Shown here in pieces: positions 43,731 through 53,799 of a DNA stretch of 64,000 bases. Below the pieces are notes generated by a model that saw only the letters and a program-made list of their open reading frames with translations, ran no database searches and was not told the DNA's origin. Origin of the DNA: Melieria omissa. Its lineage: Eukaryota > Arthropoda > Insecta > Diptera > Ulidiidae. A program made the position numbers and the translations under genes. The stretch is from the NCBI GenBank assembly GCA_963971225.1, contig OZ020270.1:74478432-74542431 (forward strand), written 5' to 3'. Position 1 is the stretch's first letter, and every line of letters starts with the position of its first letter.

Positions 43731-44199
43731 TAATATTTTTGACTTGCCTGTACGCAAACTTATTCTGACTAGTGTATATATACTTTCATATGTTGCCTAC
43801 CATATTAACATAATTAACGTCATCTGTCATTGTGCTTTACCTTTGTCAGAAGCCTCGCCCAGTTTTCGTCTGGCCAGACGACAAAGTGCAAATGTGTAGT
43901 AACTATTTACTGCCCATCGGAGGGTTAATAGCTGGAAATTCCGCTAATATTTCGATTTGTTGAAGGAAAATAATATATTACTTTTTGTGATACATTACTT
44001 CACATTTCCAGTAATAAGTAATGTAACAATATTACTTTCAAATGTCAGTAATGTGTAATAAGTAATATGTTACTGTCAAAAGTAATAAGTCCCAACACTG
44101 GCTACCAAATCACCAAAAATTCAAAACAGCAAAAGAACTTACCAAGTTTGGTTAAAAATAACCAAAACGGCAACGCTGCCGCCAACGCGTCGCGACGTG

Positions 44200-44270
44200 C
44201 TTTGATATTTTTGTGCACTTAGTATTAATAAATCGTTTGTAAACATATTTGTGGACTTTCATTCCCACAA
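44200..44270 (+). repeat. 5' LTR (3' portion) of the CsRn1-like element
   Basis: Shares about 70 bp with 53915-53984 with a few changes. The beginning of the LTR is not clear: upstream text (GGCAACGCTGCC) only loosely resembles GGCAGCACTGCC before the 3' copy. Primer-binding site TGGTGACCCCG at 44273-44283. Confidence 0.65.
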
Positions 44271-44313
44271 ACTGGTGACCCCGTATAAGAAATAGTACAG
44301 TAAAAGGGTATAT

Positions 44314-45312
44314 TTTACTAAAAAAAAATACTTAATGGCTGAAATTTTGAGGGTATGTTCGGGGGCATGTCCTGAGTCTAAATCTGAGTTTTCGTATTCG
44401 AGGGGGTGGGGGAAGATACTACCCCCTTGCTTATTTAGGGGTGAGCTCGTTTTAACTACTTATCTCCGGTGCTATTGCTCGTACCGACAAGTCCGAGGGA
44501 TCAAATTTGTGGGGAATAAAATTATCTATCTAATGATAATAAAATCGAGGTCATAGGTCGATTAGGTGAATCGCAATGGCCGGTCAAAGGTCAAAAGTGA
44601 GGGATAGTTTTCGTTTTTCGTGAATACCGTGAAACCGGTAGGTTTTTCGCATACTGCTTCGATACCATTTTAAAGTACTTGAAATTACCTACAAAATGAG
44701 TGCTCGAACACTCATCTACTATAAATAGTTTGCCGTCAATCCAACGACCAAGTTGACCGCGTGCGCCGATGTTGACCGCGCGCGCTGTACGTGCGAACAC
44801 GTAGAGAGTGCAATGTATGCGCAATGAGTACTTCTCGCGCCGTGCGCGGCTCAACATCGGCGCGCGCGGTCAACTTGGTCGTTGGATTGACGGCAAACTA
44901 TTTATAGTAGATGAGTGTTCGAGCACTCATTTTGTAGGTAATTTCAAGTACTTTAAAATGGTATCGAAGCAGTATGCGAAAAAACCTACCGGTTTCACGG
45001 TATTCACGAAAAACGAAAACTATCCCTCACTTTTGACCTTTGACCGGCCATTGCGATTCACCTAATCGACCTATGACCTCGATTTTATTATCATTAGATA
45101 GATAATTTTATTCCCCACAAATTTGATCCCTCGGACTTGTCGGTACGAGCAATAGCACCGGAGATAAGTAGTTAAAACGAGCTCACCCCTAAATAAGCAG
45201 GGGGTAGTATCTTCCCCCACCCCCTCGAATACGAAAACTCAGTTTTAGACTCAGGACATGCCCCCGAACACACCCTCAAAATTTCAGCCATTAAGTATTT
45301 TTTTTTAGTAAA
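44314..45312. repeat. Near-perfect 999-bp palindrome
   Basis: The sequence from 44314 (TTTACTAAAAAAAAATACTT) to about 44780 is repeated inverted from 45312 back to about 44847, leaving a loop of about 65 bp. In a direct read of the arms I found only about three differences in about 465 bp. It interrupts the leader between the CsRn1 primer site and gag. The mirrored open frames at 44591-44857 (minus) and 44808-45065 (plus) are by-products of the symmetry. No target duplication or known terminal motif is visible. Confidence 0.9.
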
Positions 45313-45348
45313 TGTGATTTATTTGTCTCTATTTACTGTACTAAAAAT

Positions 45349-46020
45349 GAATACCGACGATCAGCACTCTCAACCCGTGGACACATCGTTCTGTGCCACA
45401 ACGAGCGTTCCCACGGACACCGCTAGCACTTGCAACCACGTATTCGCAGCACGCGCAGTTAAGCTTCCTCCCTTCTGCTAAGACAACTGCACGCTATGGT
45501 TCGCGCAGGTGGAAGCGGCCTTGGAACTTGCACAAATACGCACAGACACGGCGCAGTTTCGATATGTGCTTATGCACTTGGACGAGACCACTCTGCCATT
45601 CGCCGCTGACATAGTCACAGCGCCGCCGCCGGAGGGCAAATTCGCTGTCTTGAAAGAAAGGCTCATCATCAAACTCACCAAAACACGTACGCTCAATCCT
45701 GGCAATCAGCGACGTTGCCGATCTAAATCAACTGGCTCGACAAGCGGACTGAATTTTCGAGGTCCAACACAGCATCATGCGAGTTGACAGAAACTCGCAC
45801 GAGCACAGCCTCGGCAGCGGCGCAACAACCGAGACGAAACCTGCGGCCGTCGACAAATTCGACATCGACGAATTGAAGGCAGAAGTCCAGGAGCTTTCCA
45901 AGAAGTTGGGGGCGATGACAAGCGGCACAAGCGAGGCGGAGACCAAATTGTGCTACTACCACACAAAGTTTGGCAACCAAGCACGCAAATGCCGCCAGCC
46001 CTGCTGCTTCCATAACAATT
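45349..46020 (+). pseudogene. CsRn1-like gag remnant
   Basis: From ATG 45349 (MNTDDQHSQPVDTSFCATTS) the protein continues with AVKLPPF, a stop at 45480-45482, then LWFAQVEAALELAQIRTDTA, FRYVLMHLDETTLPFAADIV and FAVLKERLIIKLTKTRTL. This is the conserved matrix/capsid region of CsRn1-type Gag. After frame changes it ends with LCYYHTKFGNQARKCRQPCC, a C-x3-H-type zinc motif peculiar to the group. Stops and frameshifts show decay. Confidence 0.7.
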
Positions 46021-46059
46021 AAACTAACGTTAATCTAACGTTAAACTAAAACGGCCTTC

Positions 46060-47735
46060 AGTAATCTTAGTAGGCACTGCTGAGGGCCCATTCACCTCAC
46101 GCCTGCAAATCAAGGATCGCAAAAATCTCATCACATTTCTCGTCGAGACTGGCGCCGATATTTCGGTGCTACCCAAGAGAGTCGCTGGCGCTTTTCACAC
46201 AGATTGCTCGAAGACTAACTTTCTTCTTTTTGCAGCGAACGGTTCAACGATACACACACATATGGTCTCGGACGAAAATTCACTTGGTCTTTTACTGTTG
46301 CTGAGCCGGCCTCGATAGTCAAGCGGGTAGCGCGCTGGCTGCTCATACCAAAGGCTCCAGGTTCGATTCCTGGCTCGGGCTGGTGAACAACTCATCTACT
46401 TCTATCGCTATCCACATGAAGGGAATGAGAATTACAAGAATCGCACAAGTGCGCTCTTGGCAGGCAATGGCAAAACCTGCAAGTGTGAAAGAAAAACTGC
46501 CAATCGCCGTTCGGATTCGGCGTTAAACTGTAGGTCCCCCCCCCCCTTTCCCCATCCGCTTGAAATGTGTGCTGTAACATAATATGTTATAACATATATA
46601 TATATAACATAACATATTATGTTGGCAAAACAGTGTTGCATACACAGTTCAAAAACGGGTGAAATATGTGGTATCACAATGGGCCTTTCAGGCCTCCGAG
46701 TGTGTCTCTTATAGAGGCAGCCACCGCAACCTAACCTAACCTACTGTTGCTGATGTCGCTCACGCTATACTTGATGCAGATTTCATCAAGCGAAACGGTC
46801 TACTTGTCGATCTACGCAACCGTAGGCTACTCGACCCAGCGACGTTAACGACACCACCACAGGCGCAAGACGCACTCATAACGCAGCAACCAGCTACGCC
46901 ACAAACCAGCCATTCAGCAGCTACATCCGTTCCTACCAGTTTTTCGTTGCGCCAGCTGTTAAAACAATTTGAGGCAATCACCAAGCCTTGTTCGCATCAG
47001 GAGCCGAAGCACGGCGTGTAACATCACATTACAACGCACGGTACCCCGGCGGCAGAGAGGGCTCGACGGTTGGCTGGTGAAAAATTGGCTGCCGCCAAAA
47101 AGGAGTTCGACAGCATGTTGCAACAGGGCATTTGTGTACCTTCTAGTGAGTGGGCCAGCCCATTACACCTGGTGAAGAAAAAAAACAACACGTGGCGCGC
47201 ATGCGGCGATTATCGACGCCTGAACAGGCAGACGGTGCCGGATGGGTACCCCATACTGCACTTGCGCGATTTCACCTTTCTGTTACATGGTTGTCAGGTT
47301 TTCACCACACTCGACCTTTCTCGGCATACTACCAGATACCTGTTGCAATGAAGGATAGAGCAAAGACCGCGGTCATAACCCTGTTTGAGTTCAATTTAAT
47401 GACCTTCGGATTGTTCAACGCCGCGGAATCATTTCAGAGACTCATGGATTCAATCTTCCAAGGCCTCGACTTTTGCCATGTCTACATCGACGACATGCTT
47501 GTCGCCTCATCGTCTCCAGAGCAACACCACGAGCATCTGCACATTGTATTCGAGCGCTTGCAGCAACACGGTCTCTCAATAAATTTAGAAAAATTTATTT
47601 TCGCTCAACACGAGGTTAAGTATGTAGGCCATACCATTAACTCCAAATGTGTCAAACCGATGACAGAGCGCATCGAATCCATTTGTGACTATGCTAGGCC
47701 GAAAACCGTAGCAGACCTACGCCGCACATTGGGAA
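46060..47735 (+). pseudogene. CsRn1-like pol, first part: protease and RT
   Basis: The protease region reads LITFLVETGADISVLPK near 46140: the catalytic Asp of the usual D-T/S-G is Glu here. It continues after the SINE with FIKRNGLLVDLRNRRLLDPA. RT (from about 47070): RLAGEKLAAAKKEFDSMLQQ, GICVPSSEWASPLHLVKK, WRACGDYRRLNRQTVPD, FTTLDLSR, a frameshift near 47320, AYYQIPVAMKDRAKTAVIT, LFNAAESFQRLMDSI, CHVYIDDMLVAS (catalytic YIDD) and HEVKYVGHTINSKCVKP. It breaks at ADLRRTLG (47733). Confidence 0.82.
46305..46742 (+). mobile_element. SINE family b with a LINE-derived tail
   Basis: Target duplication ACTGTTGCTGA at 46294-46304 and 46743-46753. Head: GGCCTCGATAGTCAAGCGGG TAGCGCGCTGG with a B box GGTTCGATTCC, so tRNA-derived. 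Middle: GGCAATGGCAAAACCTGCAA, GCCGTTCGGATTCGGCGTTA and CTGTAGGTCCC, shared with SINE family a. An AT-rich stretch follows with repeated ATAACATA. Tail: TGTGGTATCACAATGGGCC, CAGGCCTCCGAGTGTGTCT, GGCAGCCACC and (CCTAA)n, shared with the LINE 3' ends at 15594-16200 and 30667. Confidence 0.88.
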
Positions 47736-47759
47736 AAACAGGCAAAAACGCTCGCATCG

Positions 47760-48425
47760 CCTGTTTTGAACTCTAGAATCTATAGTTTTTGCACTAGAGA
47801 ACTGAAATCTCGCTATTATCTTCAGAATTCCTTAGATAATTCTTTCTTTCCTTCCTTCGCTTTGCTCTTCGGTCCCTCAGATTCCATGAACCCATTCCCT
47901 CCTACACCTCTCGTTGTAAACTCCTTAATTTGAACTCCCTTTACAATAGGAGAATCATTCTATCCCTATCTTTCGTCTTCGATTTGATTTCTAGTGTAGT
48001 CGATTGTCCTGTTCTGCTTGAAAGAATCTTCTTCAATATTCCTCTTAGAGTACTTCGTCATTATACCCCTTTTTATGTTAATTTTGCTAAAACTAACTAT
48101 GAGTTGAACGCCCCCTTGGCCAGAGCTCTATCTGAATTTAATAGTTTTTCTAAAGTAATAGATATCGACTTCTCTTGCTCAAAACCTGTTTTTTTGAATT
48201 CGCTTAACCATGCGCTCAGATATTATCATCGCTTACTTTTATTTACGATTTACAATTTATTTATCCACGGTTTACAATTTGCTTTTCTTTGTTTATTAGT
48301 TTTAAGTTTTAAATTAGCTTGTTATTCATAAATTTTAGCCTGTAAGTATTGAGCTTGTTATACATTCACCTAGTCTGTAAGAACATTTTTGTTCATTGAC
48401 TGTATTAAATAAAGAATAAAGAATA
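47760..48425 (+). mobile_element. LINE 3' fragment related to the LINE at 1-3960
   Basis: Plus-strand RT tail: LNLNSLYNRRIILSLSFVFD, VVDCPVLLERIFFNIPLRVL and NYELNAPLARALSEFNSF, close in pattern to the C-terminal tail read at 256-1 (FNVPTRNLR ... NAPLSRALAELNS). It ends with AATAAAGAATAAAGAATAA, a simple-repeat tail. Strongly 5' truncated. Confidence 0.75.
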
Positions 48426-48901
48426 ATTGTAGGGTGTAATTTTTTTCAATTTCCCTTACCAGGAGCTGGTACCCTACAGTGGGAAGTTAAGAGTTTAAGA
48501 AATATGCATAATCAGAAGCAAACAAAAATAAATCAATATTTTGATAACTGATTCTCATAAAAGATCAAAAATAAAAATAAAGTGCTGTAGCGTTGTTTAA
48601 TTTGAGCACTTTTTCTCAGCACACGGTTTATGGTTTCTGAATGTTTGTCCATATAACAAAAAATGTTACAACTTCAAAAATAATAAAGATAAAGGATTGA
48701 AGTTTTTCATAATGGTTTCCCATAAAAAGAAGATGATTTGTTCCAAAAATGAAAAAAATCCGCCCATGGCTGCGCCGACACCCCACACAGACTTTATTTT
48801 AAACAATATTAAAATAGGCTCAAATTTTATTATCATGCATTCAAATCCTCTTTGGACAAAGAATTATTAATTATTATTAGAATTGAATTATGTGACACTT
48901 A

Positions 48902-49675
48902 GGGCCGTTTTCTCATCTTCCCGTTAACATTAAAGTTCACTTTAACGGGCCGATAAACGCATTTTCGTTTTCTCATCTGCCTGTTAAGCTATGCTCCCGA
49001 TAAAATTTACCGGGAGGATTGAGTGCCTGTTAAACTTTAAAGTCAACTTTAAGTGGAAGTGGTGCCAAGTACATGCATATGTTTGTTTACAAACAAAAAA
49101 CAGCTGATAATGAAATTACAATTTGAAATGAAATTTGAATTTGAGATCTTTCGGTATGGAAAATAGGCGTGTTTCTTAAATTCATGCAATGGAAGACGCT
49201 TTTAAAGGTACGGAGTCGCAAAATGCGGCAAATATAACATATAACAGCCAATTGGACTATTTCACTGTTTTGCACTGCTGACATGTCCAATCGCTGCTGG
49301 GCCGCCACCTGTGCGATACGTCTCGCTCTTCTGCGCTGCAAGTTTCAGCTTGGACTTACGCTTCAAGCTGTCAAACTTGTCCCTCAACGATTTCCAACAT
49401 CGGGACACGCCCCATTTGGCAGTAAAAGCACCAACAAGATTTTGCCAGGCAAAATTTTTATTTTTTCCTTCAAAAATAATTATAATTTTTCACAAACAGC
49501 TGATTGCGCCGCCAAGTGCTGCCCATCGTAGACCAGTGTTGCCAAAAAATCAGACTTCTTAAATTTATATTTATCAGGAAGATGAGAAAACGAAAATATT
49601 TACCGGGCACTTTAAAGTGACCTTTAGCTAAAGTGAACTACAGGTCACTTTAACGGGAAGATGAGAAAACGGCCC
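48902..49675 (-). mobile_element. PIF/Harbinger-like element with a Myb/SANT remnant
   Basis: Perfect inverted ends GGGCCGTTTTCTCATCTTCC (48902) and GGAAGATGAGAAAACGGCCC (49675), TTA duplicated on both sides (48899-48901, 49676-49678). Minus-strand translation of about 49440-49262 gives GAFTAKWGVSRCWKSLRDKF, DSLKRKSKLKLAAQKSETYR and TGGGPAAIGHVS, the pattern of the Myb/SANT-like DNA-binding protein that accompanies Harbinger transposase. The nuclease-type transposase is absent. Confidence 0.8.
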
Positions 49676-49797
49676 TTAGCGCACTTTTCCAAAAATAGGC
49701 AAACTGTTTCTTAAAAAAATGTTAAAATTTCTAAACTACTCATTTACTTATATATAGAACTGAAAAAGTGAATTGACAAGTATATCTTTGCTCACTA

Positions 49798-50134
49798 CGG
49801 CGGCCGCCGTAGCTCAGCTGGCTAGTGCGTTGGGCCGCGAGTCAAACGTGACGCTCGAACCCAGGTTCAAAACTCCGTTGCGTTGGCACCAAAAAAAACA
49901 AAGAAAAACGACAATTTTTATTTCGGCGGCTGTCCTCTCAGCAGGAAATGGCAAACCTCTAAGAGTAAAATTGCCTATGAAAAAGCTCCCAACTCGCGGT
50001 TCGGAATCGGCATAAAACTGTAGGTCCCTTCCATCCGTGTACAAATTTACACGCACAATCATCCGTGTTTGCGGGTAGCTAGGCCATAGTCGCGGTATTG
50101 GGCTGTCGTGCCAGTCAATTAAAAAATTATTAAT
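49798..50134 (+). mobile_element. SINE family a, copy 3 (diverged)
   Basis: Target duplication TATATCTTTGCTCACTA at 49781-49797 and 50135-50151 (17 bp, identical). Head CGGCCGCCGTAGCTCAGCTG with B-box-like GGTTCAAAACTCC; body GGCTGTCCTCTCAGCAGGAA, CGCGGTTCGGAATCGGCATA and CTGTAGGTCCC; tail TTAAAAAATTATTAA. Confidence 0.92.
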
Positions 50135-50151
50135 TATATCTTTGCTCACTA

Positions 50152-51432
50152 AAAGTTAAAACAATGACTTATCGTGTATCATAAGGGGTAAAAGAGGCAT
50201 GACACACATATTTCCAGACAAAAATATCCATAAACGGACGGTAAATATTTAAAAGTTCATATCTTGAGAAAGTATATTTATATGGCAACCCTGTTAAAAA
50301 ATGTTAAAACCACGCCCATTTTAGTCAATATGTTATTCTCATGATTTCTACAGTTTTTGTACAAAATTTCAGTCTCGTGTCTCAACTTTTTCAAAAGATA
50401 TTATGAATACCTTCCATCAGACAGACGTGTTGGAAGACATGTTAATGGACGGACATAGGTAAATCAATGCGATATATATATATATATACATCTCAGTTCT
50501 ATATATTTAAATACATATTGATTCCTTTCAATACCAGCCTTGCTGTTTTTCATACCTTATAGTTTTGCTCAGCAATTAAAAATACATCGTTGCTCACCAG
50601 AACTGAGTACAAAAAGTGCTTGGGTTGGCATGCGAAAATGGCTCGCATTCATTTAGTCGCAGGACTCCGCAGATGAGTTTGGTACCATCATTTCGCTGAA
50701 CGTCCCACCTAATCAGTGTACACCAATACCCTGCTTTGCGTCGTTTCGTTTTGCGTTGTTTCGAAGTTGCGTCGCTGCTGAATTAGTACTAATTTTCACT
50801 GTGCGTCGTTAGATTTTCGAAGTTGCGTTGTTTTGGGTTCGAGTCTTTAATTTTTTTTTAAATTATCTTTTTTTTCTAAACGATAGCACGTCTTTTGTTT
50901 CTAATTACGCCATGCCATCAAAACTCGGGGAGTCCCTTTCTAACTTTTGTGAAAGAAAGCCGACTTACGACAACAGCCACTATGGACTCATCAGACAGTG
51001 ATTAATTTTTATTTTGTTTTTATAAGTTAATTTAATATTTTATTTTGTTTTAATTGAATTTGTTTTTTTTTTGTTTTTTGTATGTATGTAATAACATTTT
51101 ATGTTATTTTTGTTTTTTAAATGTTTACTTTGTTCAATTTTCTTTCTAAAAAGTAGTATTTTCGTAACCCTGGAACCTATCTTCGATCTTTACATGGTTT
51201 GCTATAGGAAATCATAATAACCACGACGCAAAGTGAGCTATGGGTATATACGTATTTCGTGGAATCTCAAATGTTGCAGTCCAGAGAAAATCCCGATTTT
51301 TCTCATTTATATAAAAAAATTAGGCAAAGGTTAGATATGCTTTTTTCTGTCAAAATAAACATTTCTGAAATAAAATTTTTTATGTATTACATATATATAT
51401 ATTATATTTTTTATATTTTATATATACTTTAA
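50152..51432. other. AT-rich DNA, no gene; possible TIR element 50728-51248
   Basis: There is an (AT)n run at 50471-50489 and another at about 51385-51425. TACCCTGCTTTGCGTCGT near 50728 and ACGACGCAAAGTGAGCTATG GGTA near 51222-51246 are imperfect inverted repeats, with further TTGCGTCGTT-like words at 50760-50830. This could be a decayed TIR element; no target duplication was found. Nothing coding is supportable. Confidence 0.4.
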
Positions 51433-51768
51433 CCGCCGTGGCTCAGTTGGTTAGTGCGCGGTCCAGCGAGTCGAATGCAGAGCGACGCAAGTTCGAATAC
51501 TGCATGTAGTAACACCTAAAAAAAATAACGGGAAAACTCGTTTTCTCTTTCGGGGGCTGTCCTCTCAGCTGGAAATGGCAAACCTCTGAGAATAAAAATT
51601 GCGTATGAAAAAGCTCCCAACGTGCCGTTCGGAACCGGCATAAAACTGTAGGTCCCTTCCACCCGCGTACAAATTCACACGCACAACACGGGTGGCTGCG
51701 GGAAGCTAGGCCTTAGTCTCGCGTAAGTGGGCTGTCGTGCCAATCAATTAATTAAAATTAATTAATAT
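51433..51768 (+). mobile_element. SINE family a, copy 4
   Basis: Head CGCCGTGGCTCAGTTGGTTA, B box AAGTTCGAATAC, body GCCGTTCGGAACCGGCATAA and CTGTAGGTCCC, tail CAATCAATTAATTAAAATTA. It is inserted in AT-microsatellite DNA, so the duplication (TATATTTTATATAT-like on both sides) is only suggestive. Confidence 0.9.
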
Positions 51769-52081
51769 ATTTTTATATATTTCATATATATAAATTGGTT
51801 AAATATCGTAACCTCAGATGTGAAAAATTATGGGATTTCATTAAAAAATATAGATTCTACGGGCATCTGAAGACAGCCTTGTTAACGATATTTTGCTAGA
51901 AGTGAAAATAATATAATAAAACGATCAACTTTGAAAGGCCGTAAAGTCCAGGTCATGGGATCAAGGGACTTGAAAGGTTGATTTTCTATCTGGCTAGAGT
52001 ATATTACGATAAGTAAAAAAAATTTTCAGATTCGCACGTTTTGAATTTGCTCCAATGCGAGCATTTTTGCCTGTTTTTTCC

Positions 52082-53646
52082 CGATATGCGCCGCTTCTTA
52101 GGCTCATGGAACTTTTACCGGCTGAACATTCCGGGCGCTTCCGACATACATGGACCGCTGGTAGCCCTCATCGCAGGAGCCAAGCAAAATGACAAAACCA
52201 TCATCAAATGGGACGACGTCACTTGCAAAGCATTCGAAAAATGTAAAGTCACTGGTCGACGCAGTCCAGCTCGCTTACCCTGCTCCCAACGTCACCTTGA
52301 CTCTCCGCTGTGATGCTTCAGACCAATCTATCGGCGCTGCACTCGACCAAGAGGTAAACGGAGTCAAGCAACCGTTCGGGTTTTATACGAGCAAGCTGAA
52401 CAAAACAGAGAGAAACTACAGCGCCTACGACCGCGAACTACAGAAGGGATCAAATTTTTCAAACACCTTCTCGAGGGAAGACACATCGTGGTTCTGACCG
52501 ACCACCGACCATTCGCATTAACACAAAATTCCGATAAAGCTTCACCAAGGCAACAACGCCAGTTGCAATACATTAGCCAATTCGCCACTGACATCAGGCA
52601 CGTACCAGGCAACGAAAACGTGGTCGCCGACGCGATATCACGCAACAACGCAGTTACCCTCCCAACGTACGTTTCCGCGCAGGAAATTGCAGAGCAACAA
52701 GCAGAGGATCAAGAACTCTTTCAGTCAAGTTCGACATCACTGCAATTACACAAACTAAAAATCGACGACGTAAACACCATGGTATATTGCGACACCTCAG
52801 CAGGCGTTATACGGCCGTACATACCAGCATCTATGCGGCGTATCATTTTTGAAAACGCCCACAACGCATCTCACCCGAGCGGGCGGGCTACACAGAAACT
52901 TGTAGGCCAACGCTTCGTGTAGCCGCACATGAATCGCGATGTGGCAAAATGGACTGTTTGGAGTGCCAGCGAAGTAAAATTCATCAGCATGTTAAGAACG
53001 CTCCTCAACGCATCGACATCCCCAGCGAACGCTTCAAACATGTACATGTGGACATCGTCGTCATGCCGCATAGCGACGGCTTTCGGTATTGTCTCACAAT
53101 TATTGATCGCTACACCCGCTGGCCGGGTGTAGCGGCCTATCACCCTGCATCGAACGGCATGATCGAGCGATGGCACAGATCTCTCAAGCAGTCCATCATG
53201 TGTCACGCTTCATCACATTGGGTCAACGCGCTGCCAGTAGTGCTGCTCGGCCTGCGCACTAGTTACAAAGAGGACATACAAGCCAGTGCTGCCGAGATGC
53301 TTTATGGTACAACGCTTCACTTTCCTGGCGAATATTTCATCGATGAGGAAGTATCACCTGAGCCACAACACTTCGTTGAGAGGTTTCGTGAATTCATGAG
53401 GGAAGTCCGTTCGGCACCTGCCGCCCACCACAACAAATCGCGGGCATTCGCACATAAAACTTTGCACACGTACGAGGTGAGGAAGCCCCTGGAGCAACCA
53501 TACCGCGGCCCATTTGAGGTTCTGGAGCGGATAAGCGACTTCGTGTTCAAGGTAAACGTTGACGGCACACCAGCAACCGTATCGACGGAGCGTCTCAAAC
53601 CAGCTTTCATCGAAAGAACTACTTGCTTCCCCGCAACCAGCAGATA
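52082..53646 (+). pseudogene. CsRn1-like pol, second part: RNase H and integrase
   Basis: DMRRFLGSWNFYRLNIPGA continues the RT thumb, then TLTLRCDASDQSIGAALDQE (RNase H Asp), KLNKTERNYSAYDRELQ (Glu, then a frameshift near 52440), VLTDHRPFAL, ATDIRHVPGNENVVADAISR. The integrase zinc finger is partly present (HNASHPSGRATQKLVGQRFV with a stop at 52919, DCLECQRSKIHQHV). The core starts FKHVHVDIVVMPHSDGFRYC and LTIIDRYTRWP but jumps directly to AYHPASNGMIERWHRSLK: about 75 residues with the second catalytic Asp are deleted. The C-terminus (EQPYRGPFEVLERISDFVF) is retained. Confidence 0.82.
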
Positions 53647-53799
53647 GCGGCGCGGCACCGAAAGGACGTACGCGCCGTCAAGTGTTTCCATATGGCCTTC
53701 CAACTCACGCACCTATAGCCACAACGTATCCGTGACTTCTCATCGTGATTCAAATCACTCCGGAGGGGCTACTATGGCCACTCGCGCAAGTACTGGCAA

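Larger units (their letters stand above)
40509..43769 (-). mobile_element. Tc1-like element with doubled inverted repeats
   Basis: Ends GTCAGAATAAGTTTGCGTAC (40509) and GTACGCAAACTTATTCTGAC (43769) with TA on each side (40507-40508, 43770-43771). Second, inner copies lie at about 40703-40725 (TCAGAAAAAGTTTGCGTACA) and 41951-41970 (TGTACGCAAACTTATTCTG). This is an IR/DR-like arrangement. The gene is on the minus strand and badly decayed. A Tc3-like element sits in its right arm. Confidence 0.82.
40374..43924. mobile_element. piggyBac MITE carrying Tc1- and Tc3-like elements
   Basis: TTAA at 40370-40373 and 43925-43928. Left CCCTCGGATGGACTTTGTCG then TCTGGCCAGAC; right GTCTGGCCAGACGACAAAGT ... 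CATCGGAGGG. Without the inserted elements only about 290 bp remain, so it is a short MITE. It shares neither terminal nor inner sequence with the piggyBac at 29673 beyond CCCT and TTAA. Confidence 0.85.
28094..44100. mobile_element. hAT-type MITE expanded to 16 kb by nested insertions
   Basis: Left end CAGTGTTGTGACTAATAT (28094) and right end, inverted, CAGTGTTGGGACTTATTA (44100). An identical 8-bp repeat GCTACCAA flanks them (28086-28093 and 44101-44108), the hAT duplication length. Both subterminal regions are full of AGTAATATTACT/GTTACTTATTAC words. Removing the recognised insertions leaves about 600 bp: 28094-28207, 29481-29672, 40255-40373 and 43925-44100. No hAT gene is present in it. 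Confidence 0.85.
47730..52081. mobile_element. TIR element of 4.35 kb in the CsRn1 pol
   Basis: Left GGGAAAAACAGGCAAAAACG CTCGCAT (47730) pairs with right ATGCGAGCATTTTTGCCTGT TTTTTCCC (ending 52081) with one mismatch and one extra A. It separates the RT and RNase H parts of pol. Contents: a LINE fragment, a Harbinger-like element, two SINEs and unassigned AT-rich DNA. No transposase of its own is recognised. A diverged coding duplication at its edges is discussed in the findings. Confidence 0.65.

Noticed and set aside
44591..45065. Two open frames of 85-88 codons in the palindrome
   Set aside because: They are mirror images produced by the inverted arms and match no family.
49087..49341. 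84-codon minus frame as a gene
   Set aside because: It is in the wrong frame for the Myb/SANT similarity and lies inside the Harbinger-like element.
50160..50460. Possible MITE with CCACGCCCATTTT and ACAGACGTGTTGG words
   Set aside because: No inverted ends or duplication could be found.
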